From: Pimelobacter simplex
GTDB lineage: Bacteria; Actinomycetota; Actinomycetes; Propionibacteriales; Nocardioidaceae
Direction: 5' to 3'
DNA length: 64,000 nt
Assembly: GCF_024662235.1 (NCBI RefSeq)
Contig: NZ_CP096276.1
Span: 4,340,001 to 4,404,000, forward strand
Shown here: positions 26,899 to 36,982 of the stretch, one piece after another
Layout of the letters: each line of letters opens with the position of its first letter
Position numbering within the stretch: position 1 is the stretch's first letter
Translations under genes and position numbers: made by a program
The notes under the pieces: model-generated
The model's input: only the letters and a program-made list of their open reading frames with translations
Told to the model about the DNA's origin: nothing
Database searches by the model: none

Positions 26899-28055
26899 GC
26901 CGACGCGCCACCCCGCCACGGCGTGGTCTCGACGAGCGCGCCCTTGTGCACGACGGTGGTCGGCTCGAGGCGCGGCGCGACGATCGAGTTGCCCGAGGCG
27001 TCGGGCAGGGTGACCTCGGCGGTCTCGGTCAGGACGGTGACGTTGGCCATCCCGCCGACGTCGAGGCGGCCGTAGCCTTCGCTGTCGAGGCCGAGGACCT
27101 GCGCCGGGACGATGGTCGCGCGGCGGATGCACTCGTCGAGCGGGGCGCCGAGGGCGCGCAGCTTGGAGATGCTGGTGACCAGGTCGAAGACCGGGCCGCG
27201 CCAGTTGCGGGCGCTGGTGTCCGAGCTGAGGATGTCGGGCAGGAAGCCGTCGGCGATGGCCTCGCGAGCGACGTTGAAGCTCAGGTTGCTCTTGCCGTGG
27301 GCGGAGTCGAAGAGGACGCCGCGCTCGCGCGCCGCGCTGACGCCCGGGAGCACCTTGCCGTTCTCGTCGAGGATGCCGTGCGGCTTGCCGGTGTAGCAGT
27401 GGGCGACGATGTCGCCGGCGCGCAGGTAGTCCAGGACGGCGGGGACGGGCTCCTCGGTCTCGCCGATGTGCACCATCAGCGGCAGGCCGGCCTGCTCGGC
27501 CAGGCTGACCGACTTCTTCAGCAGCGCCTGCCAGTGGTGGCCGACGACGTCCTCGGAGAGGCGGATCTTGAAGCCGCGGACGATGCCCGGGTGGTTGGCG
27601 GCGGCCTCGAGGGCGTCCTCGACGACGAGGGTGTCGGGGTTGAGCAGCTCGCCGAAGCGGAAGTCGATGAGGCCGAGCACCGAGACGTTGAGGAAGTTGA
27701 CGACGCGGATCTCGTTGGCGTCGACGACGACCTTGCGGAAGGCGTCGAACGTCGAGGCGCCCGCCGTACCGGCGTCGGCGACCGCGACGACACCGCGGCG
27801 CAGGTGGGCCTCGTCGGCGGGGGCGCCGACCTTCGAGACGTCCTGGAAGATGTGGCTGTGGCCCTCGACCAGGCCGGGCACGACGGTCGAGCCGGCGCAG
27901 TCGACGACCTGCGCGCCACCGGCGGCCAGGTCCGGGCCGATCGCGGCGATGGTGCCGCCGCTGATCGCGACGTCAGCACGCTCGTTGCGGCCGTTGGCCG
28001 GGTCGAGGACGGTGCCGCCCTTGAGAACGAGGTCGTACCCCTGGTTGTCGGACAT
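26895..28055 (-). CDS. Amidohydrolase (dihydroorotase/deacetylase-like)
   Basis: A 386-aa metal-dependent hydrolase of the amidohydrolase superfamily. Metal ligands can be read off: HxH in VEGHSHIF (near 67), Lys in GFKIRLSED (carboxylated Lys candidate), His in LMVHIGETEEP, His in IVAHCYTGKP and Asp in ILSSDTSARNW. The overall style (GGTVLDPANGRNERADVAISGG) resembles dihydroorotase- and N-acyl-amino-acid deacetylase-like enzymes. Second gene of the operon controlled from 28.95 kb. It probably opens a cyclic amide or removes an acyl group in the pathway. Confidence 0.83.
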   Translation of the reverse strand: MSDNQGYDLVLKGGTVLDPANGRNERADVAISGGTIAAIGPDLAAGGAQVVDCAGSTVVPGLVEGHSHIFQDVSKVGAPADEAHLRRGVVAVADAGTAGASTFDAFRKVVVDANEIRVVNFLNVSVLGLIDFRFGELLNPDTLVVEDALEAAANHPGIVRGFKIRLSEDVVGHHWQALLKKSVSLAEQAGLPLMVHIGETEEPVPAVLDYLRAGDIVAHCYTGKPHGILDENGKVLPGVSAARERGVLFDSAHGKSNLSFNVAREAIADGFLPDILSSDTSARNWRGPVFDLVTSISKLRALGAPLDECIRRATIVPAQVLGLDSEGYGRLDVGGMANVTVLTETAEVTLPDASGNSIVAPRLEPTTVVHKGALVETTPWRGGASA

Positions 28056-28113
28056 CTGCTGACTCCTAGTGAAGGTGGTGGCTGGGCCTGGGTGGAGGGA
28101 GAGGGCGTTCGGC

Positions 28114-28938
28114 TCAGCCGGACGACGTGCCCACGGTGGTGACGAGAGGAAGCACCGGACCGACCTCGATGCGGATCCGGTCGCCGGGGACGAGGAACCG
28201 GTCGAGGTCCTGGCCGGTCCCGGCGGGGGTGCCGGTGAGGACGACGTCGCCGGGCTCGAGCGCGGCGTACCAGGAGATCCGCGAGACCAGGTCCGGGATC
28301 GCGAAGATCATGCCGGCGCTGGTGTCGTCCTGGCGCAGCTCGTCGTTGACCCAGGTGCGCACCGGGATGGACTCGGCGTCGGCGAGCTCGTCAAGCGTGC
28401 AGACCGACGGGCCGAGCGGGTTGCAGCCGGGGAAGCTCTTGGCGAGCGTCGGAGCGGCGGTACGCCGCATCACGTCGCGCGCGGTCATGTCGTTGGCGGC
28501 GGTGATGCCGGCGACCGCGGCCCAGACGTCCTCGGGCGCGGCCCGGTGGAGCCGGCTGCCGATGATGACGGCGATCTCGCCCTCGTAGTCGAGCTGCTCG
28601 GTCGCGTCACCGGGGACGGCGACCTCCTCGTCGGGCGAGAGGAGCGCCGAGGAGGCGGCCAGGTAGAGGATCGGCTCGGTCGGCAGGTCACGGCCGGCCT
28701 TGGCCGCCTTGGACCGGTAGTTCAGGCCCACGCCCCAGATCGCCCGCGGCCGGCCCAGGGGGGCGAGCAGGCGGACCTCGTCCGCCGGCACCCGCCGGGT
28801 GACGGCGCAGTCGTCGAGGCAGGCGAGCGAGCCAGTGGCCTCGACGACTGCGCCGAGATCGGGGAAGGGGCTGTCGAGGAGGGCGATCTGGTCGCCCTCG
28901 ACTCGTCCGAGCCCGTGCTCAGTGGTCACCGCGTGCAT
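28114..28938 (-). CDS. Fumarylacetoacetate hydrolase (FAH) family protein
   Basis: A 274-aa enzyme of the FAH superfamily (hydratases, decarboxylases and hydrolases of 2-oxo acids). The metal-binding acidic residues lie in QLDYEGEIAVIIG (near 125) and ITAANDMTARD, with GVGLNYRSKAAKAG at the domain start and VVLTGTPAGTGQ near the end. With the aldolase downstream it suits a meta-cleavage route (2-oxopent-4-enoate hydratase- or decarboxylase-like step). First gene of its operon. The predicted -10 box lies only 7 bases ahead of the start codon, so the mRNA may be leaderless. Confidence 0.87.
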   Translation of the reverse strand: MHAVTTEHGLGRVEGDQIALLDSPFPDLGAVVEATGSLACLDDCAVTRRVPADEVRLLAPLGRPRAIWGVGLNYRSKAAKAGRDLPTEPILYLAASSALLSPDEEVAVPGDATEQLDYEGEIAVIIGSRLHRAAPEDVWAAVAGITAANDMTARDVMRRTAAPTLAKSFPGCNPLGPSVCTLDELADAESIPVRTWVNDELRQDDTSAGMIFAIPDLVSRISWYAALEPGDVVLTGTPAGTGQDLDRFLVPGDRIRIEVGPVLPLVTTVGTSSG

Positions 28939-28945
28939 GGCGGCT

Positions 28946-28993
28946 ATCTTTTATTGCGAGACGGCATCATGTCAAGTGAAACGCATGCGAGAT
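28946..28993 (-). promoter_or_regulatory. Operator/promoter a of the catabolic regulon
   Basis: On the minus strand a TTGACA -35 box (28975-28970) is followed after 17-18 bases by AAAAGA/AAAGAT. The operator GTCTCGCAATAAAAGAT (28962-28946) overlaps the -10. A weaker copy GTTTCACTTGACATGAT (28982-28966) lies exactly 20 bp upstream, and a further match ATCTCGCATGCGTTTCA covers 28993-28977. Confidence 0.6.
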
Positions 28994-29073
28994 GGGTCGC
29001 CCCTCGCCAGCACCTGTCGAGAAGGACGGAAACCCTCCTGGGGACAGGGATTCCGGCGCATTTTCGGGCAGCA

Positions 29074-29110
29074 CGAACACCCGGCACCGCGCCGCGGTAC
29101 CGGGTGTTCG
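29074..29110 (-). terminator. Terminator of the P450-reductase gene
   Basis: An 18-bp inverted repeat (CGAACACCCGGCACCGCG with one mismatch against its partner) with a one-base centre, 16 bases past the P450 stop on the minus strand. No T run, as usual here. Confidence 0.6.
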
Positions 29111-29126
29111 ATGGGGGGTTGTGGGG

Positions 29127-31352
29127 TTAGAGGTCCAGCACCAGCTTGGGCGTGCAGGACCGGCTGACGCAGATCATGATCGACCGGCCGGTGGCCCGCT
29201 CGGTCTCGCTGAGCACCTCGTCACGGTGGTCCGGGGTGCCCTCGAGGACGCGCGTCTCGCAGGAGCCGCAGAAGCCCTTCTCGCAGTCGTAGGCGATGCC
29301 GGGCACGGCCTCGCGCACGGCCTCGATGAGCCGCTTGTCCACGGGGACGTCGACGGTGACGCCCGTGCGCGCGAGCTCGACCTGGAAGGGCGTGTTGCCC
29401 TCGGTCGAGGTGAGCCGCGCCTCCATCTCGTCGCTCGCCGCGAAGCGCTCGACGTGGAGGTCGCTGCGCCGGCCGAGCTCGTCGCACAGCCGCTGCACCT
29501 CGGCGATCATCGCGCCCGGACCGCAGCAGTAGATCGCGGTGCCGGGAGCGGTCGCCTCGATCGCGCCCTGGAGGTCGGGGAACCCGTGCTCGTCCTGGGG
29601 GACCAGGTCGACCCGGATGCCGGGCAGGGCGGACAGCTCGTCGGCGAACGCCATCGTGGCGCGCGAGCGGCCGCCGTACAGGACCCGGGCGGTCTTGCCC
29701 TGGGCCGAGATCGACCGCGCCATCGCGAGCACCGGCGTGACGCCGATACCTCCGGCGACGAGCAGGTAGTCGTCGGCCGCGACGAGCGGGAAGTGGTTGC
29801 GCGGACCGCGGACGGTCAGCTCGCGCCCCGCGACCGCGACCTCGTGCAGCTCCTGGGAGCCGCCGCGCCCGTCGCGCTCGCGCAGCACCGCGATCCGGTA
29901 GCTCGCGCCGTCGTCGGGGACGCCGCACAGCGAGTACTGGCGCAGCCGGCCCGAGGGCAGGCGCACCTCGAGGTGGGCACCGGGCTCCCAGGCGGGCAGG
30001 ACGCCGCCGTCGGCCGCGCGGACCGTGACGGCGAGGACGTCCTCGGCGACCAGGTCGACGGCGTCCAGGACGACGTCGTAGGTCTCGTTGCTGCCGCGGC
30101 TGGCGGCGGTGAACTGGTCGACCTGGTCGCCGACCCGCGGGCCGGGGGTGAAGGTCGCCGGGATGACGTCCCAGCCCATGTGGTTGCCGCGCGAGGCGTA
30201 GCCGACGACGTGGTCGCGGTCGACCTTGTAGTCGGGCATCCGGGTGAGGACCTGGTGGATCATCTCCTGGAACATCGCCCGCGCCAGGTGCGCGCCCGGG
30301 CAGCGGTGCGTGCCGACGCCGAACGTCAGGTGCCGGCTGGCGTCGCGGTCGAGGCGGACCTCGTGCGGCTCGCTGAACACCTCGGGGTCGTGGTTGGCCG
30401 CGAACCAGGGGACGAGCACGCGCTCGCCGGCCTTGACCGGGCAGCCGCCGATCTCGGTGTCGGTGGTCGTCGTCCGCGACATCGCGGTGACCGAGCCGTA
30501 GCGGCGCAGGAACTCGTCGGTGCCGTCGACCAGCAGGTCGGGCGCGTCGATGAGCTGCTGGCGCATCTCGGGGTGCTCGTCGAGGTGGACGAGGACCGAG
30601 CCGGTCAGCGAGGTCGTCGTGTCGACGCCGCCGGTGATGGCGATGCCGATCACCGAGAACAGCTCCTCGTCGGTGAACGCCGAGCCGTCGGCCTTGCGCT
30701 CCTCGATGAGGCGGCTGATCACGTCGTCCTGCGGCTGCGCGCGGCGCTCGGTGATGAGCTCGGCGAGGCGCTTCTCCATGTAGGCCATGCCCTCGTACGC
30801 GCGCTGGGCGCGCTCGCTGCCCGGCTCGGAGGTGAAGACGTCGTGGATCGGGCGACCGATCCGCATCCAGTCCTCCTCGGGGAAGCCGATCCAGTCGAGG
30901 GTCACCGCGCTCGGCAGCGGGTTGGTCAGCACCTCGACCAGGTCGACACTGCCGGACTCGATGAACTGGTCGACGATCCGCGAGGCGTGCCGCGCGATCA
31001 TCGGGCGCAGCTCGTCGACGGCGGCCGGCGACAGGATCAGGTCGAGCAGCCGGCGGTACTCCACGTTGTCCGGCGGGTCCATCTCGAGCGGGTACTGCAT
31101 GTTGCCGCCGAACGGACCGCTCGGGATCACGATAGCGGTGCCCTCGAGCCCGCCCGCGGCGCGCGTCGAGGAGAACTCGGCGTCGTTGCGCGCGACGTGG
31201 AACACGTCGGCGTAGCGCGTCAGGTAGACGTAGCCGTTCTCGTGTGCGGTCGACCTGCCCACGGGACACTTCTCCCGGAAGGCCGCGTAGTAGCCGACGA
31301 TGTCGTCGCGGGCCTCCGCCGAATGGTGGTCGAATTCCTCGTAGGTTGACAT
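29127..31352 (-). CDS. Self-sufficient cytochrome P450 fused to a phthalate-dioxygenase-type reductase
   Basis: A 741-aa single-chain monooxygenase. P450 domain 1-400: I-helix GGVDTTT at 241-247, ExxR at E280-R283 and heme ligand C351 in FGVGTHRCPGAH. Reductase from about 420: flavin motif RQYSLCG (471-477), nucleotide motif GGIGVTP (534-540) and a C-terminal plant-type [2Fe-2S] centre with C690, C695, C698 and C728. This is the order of the CYP116B class (P450-FMN reductase-ferredoxin), which oxidises with NAD(P)H and needs no separate partner. Single gene, divergent from the alcohol dehydrogenase, with shared operators between. Substrate unknown, probably an early pathway compound. Confidence 0.93.
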   Translation of the reverse strand: MSTYEEFDHHSAEARDDIVGYYAAFREKCPVGRSTAHENGYVYLTRYADVFHVARNDAEFSSTRAAGGLEGTAIVIPSGPFGGNMQYPLEMDPPDNVEYRRLLDLILSPAAVDELRPMIARHASRIVDQFIESGSVDLVEVLTNPLPSAVTLDWIGFPEEDWMRIGRPIHDVFTSEPGSERAQRAYEGMAYMEKRLAELITERRAQPQDDVISRLIEERKADGSAFTDEELFSVIGIAITGGVDTTTSLTGSVLVHLDEHPEMRQQLIDAPDLLVDGTDEFLRRYGSVTAMSRTTTTDTEIGGCPVKAGERVLVPWFAANHDPEVFSEPHEVRLDRDASRHLTFGVGTHRCPGAHLARAMFQEMIHQVLTRMPDYKVDRDHVVGYASRGNHMGWDVIPATFTPGPRVGDQVDQFTAASRGSNETYDVVLDAVDLVAEDVLAVTVRAADGGVLPAWEPGAHLEVRLPSGRLRQYSLCGVPDDGASYRIAVLRERDGRGGSQELHEVAVAGRELTVRGPRNHFPLVAADDYLLVAGGIGVTPVLAMARSISAQGKTARVLYGGRSRATMAFADELSALPGIRVDLVPQDEHGFPDLQGAIEATAPGTAIYCCGPGAMIAEVQRLCDELGRRSDLHVERFAASDEMEARLTSTEGNTPFQVELARTGVTVDVPVDKRLIEAVREAVPGIAYDCEKGFCGSCETRVLEGTPDHRDEVLSETERATGRSIMICVSRSCTPKLVLDL

Positions 31353-31395
31353 ACCCGTCCTTCATGGCCGTACGTGTGAGCGAACTCTCAACCGA

Positions 31396-31442
31396 GACTA
31401 ACAGCGTCTCGCAAGGCGAGTCAACGTCTTGCATTGCGCAAT
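31396..31442. promoter_or_regulatory. Operator/promoter b between the P450 and NDMA-ADH genes
   Basis: Two operator copies, GTCTCGCAAGGCGAGTC (31406-31422) and GTCTTGCATTGCGCAAT (31426-31442), start 20 bp apart. The P450 promoter on the minus strand fits TTGACT (31424-31419), 17 bases, TTAGTC (31401-31396), so the first copy lies across the spacer and the second just upstream. The plus-strand promoter for the dehydrogenase is not clear. Confidence 0.65.
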
Positions 31443-31503
31443 GGCTCGCCCTGCTTTACCGTCGGGGTGAACCCGCACGTGCCCGGACCAGAAGGACTGC
31501 AAA

Positions 31504-32613
31504 ATGCGAACCAGAGGCGCCATCGTCCGCACCGCCCCCGGCCCCTACGAGGTCGTCGACCTCGAGGTTTCCGACCCGGCCCCCGGCGAGGTCCAGGTCC
31601 GCCTGGCCGCCGCCGGCCTGTGCCACTCCGACGACCACATCGCCGTCGGCGACTCCCCCGTCGCGATCTACCCGTTCGCGCTCGGGCACGAGGGTGCCGG
31701 CGTCGTGACCAAGGTCGGCGCGGGCGTCGACGACCTCGCCGAGGGCGACCACGTCGTCTTCTCGTTCCTGCCCGCCTGCGGCCGCTGCCGCTGGTGCGCC
31801 TCCGGCATGCAGAACCTCTGCGACGACGGCGGCAAGGTCTGGATGCCGCCCGAGGTCCCCCGCGTCCACCTCGCCGACGGCGGTGCGCCGGTCGGCCAGA
31901 TGTGCGGCGTCTCGGCCTTCATGGAGACCACCACCGTCTCGGCCCGCTCGGTCGTCAAGGTCGGCAAGGACATCCCGCTCGACAAGGCCTGCCTCGTCGG
32001 CTGCGGCGTCGCCACCGGCTGGGGCGCCGCGGTCAACTCCGGCGCCGTCCGGCCCGGCCACGTCGTCATCGTGATGGGCATCGGCGGCATCGGCATCAAC
32101 GCCGTCCAGGGCGCCGTCCACGCCGGCGCCACCACGGTCATCGCCGTCGACCCGGTCGAGTTCAAGCGCGAGGAGGCCAAGCGCTTCGGCGCCACCCACG
32201 CCTTCGCCACCATGGACGAGGCCGCCGAGATCGCCCGCCAGCACACCAACGGCCAGGGCGCCGACTCCGCCATCGTGACCGTCGGCGTCGTCACCGGCGA
32301 CCACGTGGGTGCCGCCTTCAGCGCGATCCGCAAGGGCGGCACCGCCGTCGTCACCGGCCTCGGCAACAACGCCGCCGTCGGCGCCCCGATCAGCCTCACC
32401 GAGCTCACGCTCTACCAGAAGCGCATCCAGGGCTCGCTGTTCGGCGAGTGCAACCCGACCGCCGACATCCCCGCGCTGCTCGACCTGTACCGCGCGGGCA
32501 TGCTCAAGCTGGACGAGATCGTGACGCGCACCTACACGCTCGACGAGATCGGCCAGGGCTACGAGGACATGCACGCCGGGCGCAACCTGCGCGGTGTGGT
32601 GCTCTTCGACTGA
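31504..32613 (+). CDS. NDMA-dependent (mycofactocin-type) zinc alcohol dehydrogenase
   Basis: A 369-aa medium-chain zinc alcohol dehydrogenase of the NDMA-dependent class, whose NADH is not released and is reoxidised by mycofactocin. Catalytic zinc ligands are in GLCHSDDHI and GHEGAGVV; the structural zinc Cys set is CGRCRWCASGMQNLC; the NAD motif is GIGGIGINAVQGA. The EPR-like insert KVWMPPEVPRVHLADGGAPVGQMCGVSAFMETT matches this class. It fits the mft locus 6-12 kb away. Control is from the tandem operators at 31.4 kb; a strong terminator follows. Confidence 0.9.
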   Translation: MRTRGAIVRTAPGPYEVVDLEVSDPAPGEVQVRLAAAGLCHSDDHIAVGDSPVAIYPFALGHEGAGVVTKVGAGVDDLAEGDHVVFSFLPACGRCRWCASGMQNLCDDGGKVWMPPEVPRVHLADGGAPVGQMCGVSAFMETTTVSARSVVKVGKDIPLDKACLVGCGVATGWGAAVNSGAVRPGHVVIVMGIGGIGINAVQGAVHAGATTVIAVDPVEFKREEAKRFGATHAFATMDEAAEIARQHTNGQGADSAIVTVGVVTGDHVGAAFSAIRKGGTAVVTGLGNNAAVGAPISLTELTLYQKRIQGSLFGECNPTADIPALLDLYRAGMLKLDEIVTRTYTLDEIGQGYEDMHAGRNLRGVVLFD

Positions 32614-32633
32614 CGCCGACCCCCGGCGCCACG

Positions 32634-32675
32634 CCGCGCCCGGACCGCAGCCGCGGTCCGGGCGCGGTGCGTTTT
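32634..32675 (+). terminator. Terminator of the alcohol dehydrogenase gene
   Basis: A perfect 15-bp inverted repeat, CCGCGCCCGGACCGC and complement, with a 4-base loop, followed by TGCGTTTT, a textbook intrinsic terminator. The T run touches the stop codon of the convergent exported-protein gene. Confidence 0.88.
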
Positions 32676-33241
32676 CACAGACAGTCGTCGAGCCGCCGCG
32701 GCGGGCACAGCGCGATGCCGGAGCCGCCGACCGCGGTGTAGCGGGTGCCGCCGACGCGGTAGTCGATCGCGGCACCCGACCAGCGCCACACGCCCGTGCG
32801 GACGGCGCGCACGCGGAGCAGCAGCGCCGCCTCGTGGCCGGGCTCGAGCCGCGCCTGGTCGACCGGGACGGCCCGGCGCCACATCGGCAGCCACTCCCGG
32901 CTCCAGTGGCCCGCGCCCAGCAGGTCCTTCGGGGCCGGCGCCGGGCCGAGGTCGAGCACCCGCAGGGCGAGCAGCTCGGCCTGGTCGGGCCGGACCACGC
33001 CGCCGACGAGACGTCCGGCGTCGAGCTCGGCGGTCCGGTCGCCCGTGTTGGCGATGGTGACCGCACCGAACAGGGCCTGCTGACCACCGCGCAGGCTGCT
33101 CCCGTAGGTGGAGCCCGCACCCGCGATCGACACCGGCCCGTCGATGCGGGCGCCCGAGACCGGGTCGAGGGCGGGGCCGCGGTCGGCGGCGAACCCGCCG
33201 GTCATGACCACGGCGAGCAGGACCGCCACCACGCGAAGCAT
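32675..33241 (-). CDS. Predicted exported protein of unknown function
   Basis: A 188-aa protein I do not recognise. An N-terminal signal-like stretch (MLRVVAVLLAVVMTGGFAADRG) is followed by a beta-rich domain (FGAVTIANTGDRTAELDAGRL; EAALLLRVRAVRTGVWRWSGAAIDYRVGGTRY) reminiscent of a small immunoglobulin-like fold. Two Cys near the C-terminus (ALCPPRRLDDCL) could form a disulfide. Its start codon and ribosome-binding site are buried in a perfect hairpin (33238-33272). It lies after the nucleoside-type ABC operon but probably has its own control. Confidence 0.6.
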   Translation of the reverse strand: MLRVVAVLLAVVMTGGFAADRGPALDPVSGARIDGPVSIAGAGSTYGSSLRGGQQALFGAVTIANTGDRTAELDAGRLVGGVVRPDQAELLALRVLDLGPAPAPKDLLGAGHWSREWLPMWRRAVPVDQARLEPGHEAALLLRVRAVRTGVWRWSGAAIDYRVGGTRYTAVGGSGIALCPPRRLDDCL

Positions 33242-33272
33242 GCGCCTTCCCTTCGTCCGGGAAGGCGCATGC
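33238..33272 (-). terminator. Perfect hairpin ending the ABC operon and enclosing the next start codon
   Basis: A 14-bp perfect inverted repeat, GCATGCGCCTTCCC and complement, with loop TTCGTCC, 13 bases after the stop of the permease gene on the minus strand. The distal arm contains the GAAGG ribosome-binding site and ATG of the exported-protein gene. It may stop transcription, block translation, or both. Confidence 0.6.
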
Positions 33273-33285
33273 TAGCGGGGAACGG

Positions 33286-34194
33286 CTACCGCACGGGTGC
33301 GAACGGCTGGCCCAGGGCCAAGGGTCTCTTCGACCGGGCGCCGAGGACGGCGAGCGACGCCAACGCCAACAAGTACGGCGTCGCCGCGAGCAGCTGCGGA
33401 GAGGCGCTGTAGCCGATGGCCGGGAGGGCCAGCTGGAGACCCTGGGCGACACCGAACACGGCGCACGCGCCGATCACGCCGCGCAGCATCCAGCCGCCGA
33501 AGATGACGGCCGCGATCACGATGTAGCCGCGGCCGGCGGTCATCCCCGAGGTGAACGACCCGGCCTGGAAGACCGACAGGTAGGCGCCGCCGATGCCGGC
33601 GCAGAAGCCGCAGAAGAGCAGCGCCTGGCGGCGCCGGGCGTTGACGTCGATGCCGGTCAGGTCGCCGGCCACCGGGTCGTCGCCGGCGGCGCGGAGCTCG
33701 AGGCCCATCCGGCGCCGGCGTACCCACCAGATCAGCAGGAGCAGCGGCACGAGCAGGTAGACGACCCACGGCTGCACGAAGAACGCCTTGCCGATGATCG
33801 GCAGGTCGGACAGCAGCGGGATCCGCCAGGGCGAGCCGCCGGGGATGTCGAGCGCGGAGGTCGACAGCAGGTAGTTCGTCACGCCGAGCACCAGGACGTT
33901 GAGCGAGAGCCCGACGACGTAGGTGTTGAGCTGCAGGCGGTGGCTGAGGTTGCCGTGCACGAACGCGATGAGCATGGCCGCACCGATGCCGCAGAGCAGG
34001 CCGACGATCGGCGAGCCCGACTCGGTGGCGCCGTACGCCGCCGCGAAGGCCGAGCCGAGCATCATCCCCTCGACGGAGAGGTTGAAGGTGCCGGCCCGCT
34101 GGGCGACGTACTCCCCCAGGCCGGCGAACAGCAGCGGCACGGTCAGCGGGACCGACGCGGTGAGGATCGTCTCCAGATCCGTCGTCAGGTTCAT
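33286..34194 (-). CDS. ABC transporter permease, nucleoside/BMP type (YufQ-like)
   Basis: A 302-aa inner-membrane permease of the BPD_transp_2 (ribose/nucleoside) family. Typical motifs are VPLLFAGLGEYVAQRAGTFNLSVEGMMLGSAFAAAY near the N-terminus and the cytoplasmic coupling loop RRRRMGLELRAAGDDPVAGDLTGIDV. It is the last gene of a four-gene importer with the BMP-type receptor, ATPase and second permease. It would carry a purine nucleoside-like or related heterocyclic compound; the ligand is inferred from family. Confidence 0.87.
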   Translation of the reverse strand: MNLTTDLETILTASVPLTVPLLFAGLGEYVAQRAGTFNLSVEGMMLGSAFAAAYGATESGSPIVGLLCGIGAAMLIAFVHGNLSHRLQLNTYVVGLSLNVLVLGVTNYLLSTSALDIPGGSPWRIPLLSDLPIIGKAFFVQPWVVYLLVPLLLLIWWVRRRRMGLELRAAGDDPVAGDLTGIDVNARRRQALLFCGFCAGIGGAYLSVFQAGSFTSGMTAGRGYIVIAAVIFGGWMLRGVIGACAVFGVAQGLQLALPAIGYSASPQLLAATPYLLALASLAVLGARSKRPLALGQPFAPVR

Positions 34195-34195
34195 G

Positions 34196-35385
34196 TCAGG
34201 CCACCTTCACGGTGCGGCGCAGCCGCCGGCGGCGGACCGCGGCGAGCAGGACGGGGGGACACAGGAGCGCGACCACGATCGCGGCGGTGATGACGTTGAC
34301 GATGTCGACGGGGATGCCGTCGCCGCCGAGCAGGCCGCCACCGGCGACCATCGCGCCGAAGACGAGGGCGAGCAGGACGCTGACACCCGCGTTGGTCCGC
34401 GCGGCGAGGGCGATGAGCAGGCCGTTCCAGCCGATCGAGCTGGCGACGCCCGGGTTGAGCTGGAAGCTCTGGCCCATCAGGATCGCCGCGCCCGCGGCAC
34501 CGGCGAAGGCACCGGACGCCGCCACGGCAAGGGAGCCGAGGCGCGGGGCGCTGATGCCGATCGTGCCGGCCACGGTGGGGTTCTGGCCGAGGATGCGCAG
34601 CCGGTAGCCGGCGTGCGCCGACGAGAGGAACCACGCGACGAGGATCGCCGCGACGAGCGCGAGCAGGAACGCGAAGGGCACCGCGACGCCGAGGACGTCG
34701 ATCGTCGGGAGCATCGCCTTCTCGGGGACGCGCGGCGACTGGGACGCCGTACCGGCGCCGAGGGTGCCGCCGCCCTTGTCGTGCAGGGGGCCGTCACCGC
34801 TGATCAGTCCGGTGAGGAGCTGCTCGGCGAGGAACACCAGCAGCAGCGAGCTCACCACGATGTCGACGCCGCGGCCGAACTTGAGCAGCGCGGCCAGGAA
34901 GGCCCAGGCGCCACCGGCGGCCGCCGCGGCGAGGAAGGCCAGCGGGATCACGACGATGCCGGGGCCGTCGACGAAGAAGACCACGAACCCGGCGCCGATC
35001 GCGCCGAGGGTGACCTGCCCCTCCTGGCCGATGTTGAACTGGCCGGCCCGCATGCAGATGACCGCGCCGACCGCGACCAGCAGCAGCGGTGCGGCGGCGG
35101 TGAGCATGTAGCCGATGGAGATGCTGTCGCCGATGCTGCCCTCGAACAGGTCGCCGAGGATGACGCCCGGGTCGTGCCCGGTCGCCCAGCCCAGCAGCAG
35201 ACCGACGCTGATGCCGAGCGAGAGGAAGCAGAGGAACGCCAGCACCTGCTCGATCGCGGGGCGGGTGCTGGAGCGCAGCATCCCGACCAGGCCGCCCATC
35301 GCGGCGTCGGGGCCGCGTCGGGCGCCGCCGCGCGGCGGGGGTGGGGTCGCGTCCTCCTGGACCGGCGACTCCGAGACGTCGGTGC

Positions 35386-35389
<4 letters not shown>
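34196..35389 (-). CDS. ABC transporter permease, nucleoside/BMP type (YufP-like)
   Basis: A 397-aa permease, longer than its partner because of a polar N-terminal extension (about 1-40, rich in Pro and Arg). Family motifs are AAPLLLVAVGAVICMRAGQFNIGQEGQVTLGAIGA and AGYRLRILGQNPTVAGTIGI. It overlaps the ATPase gene by ATGA and is followed one base later by the second permease gene. Confidence 0.87.
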
Positions 35390-36975
<1,586 letters not shown>

Positions 36976-36982
36976 CACCGGA

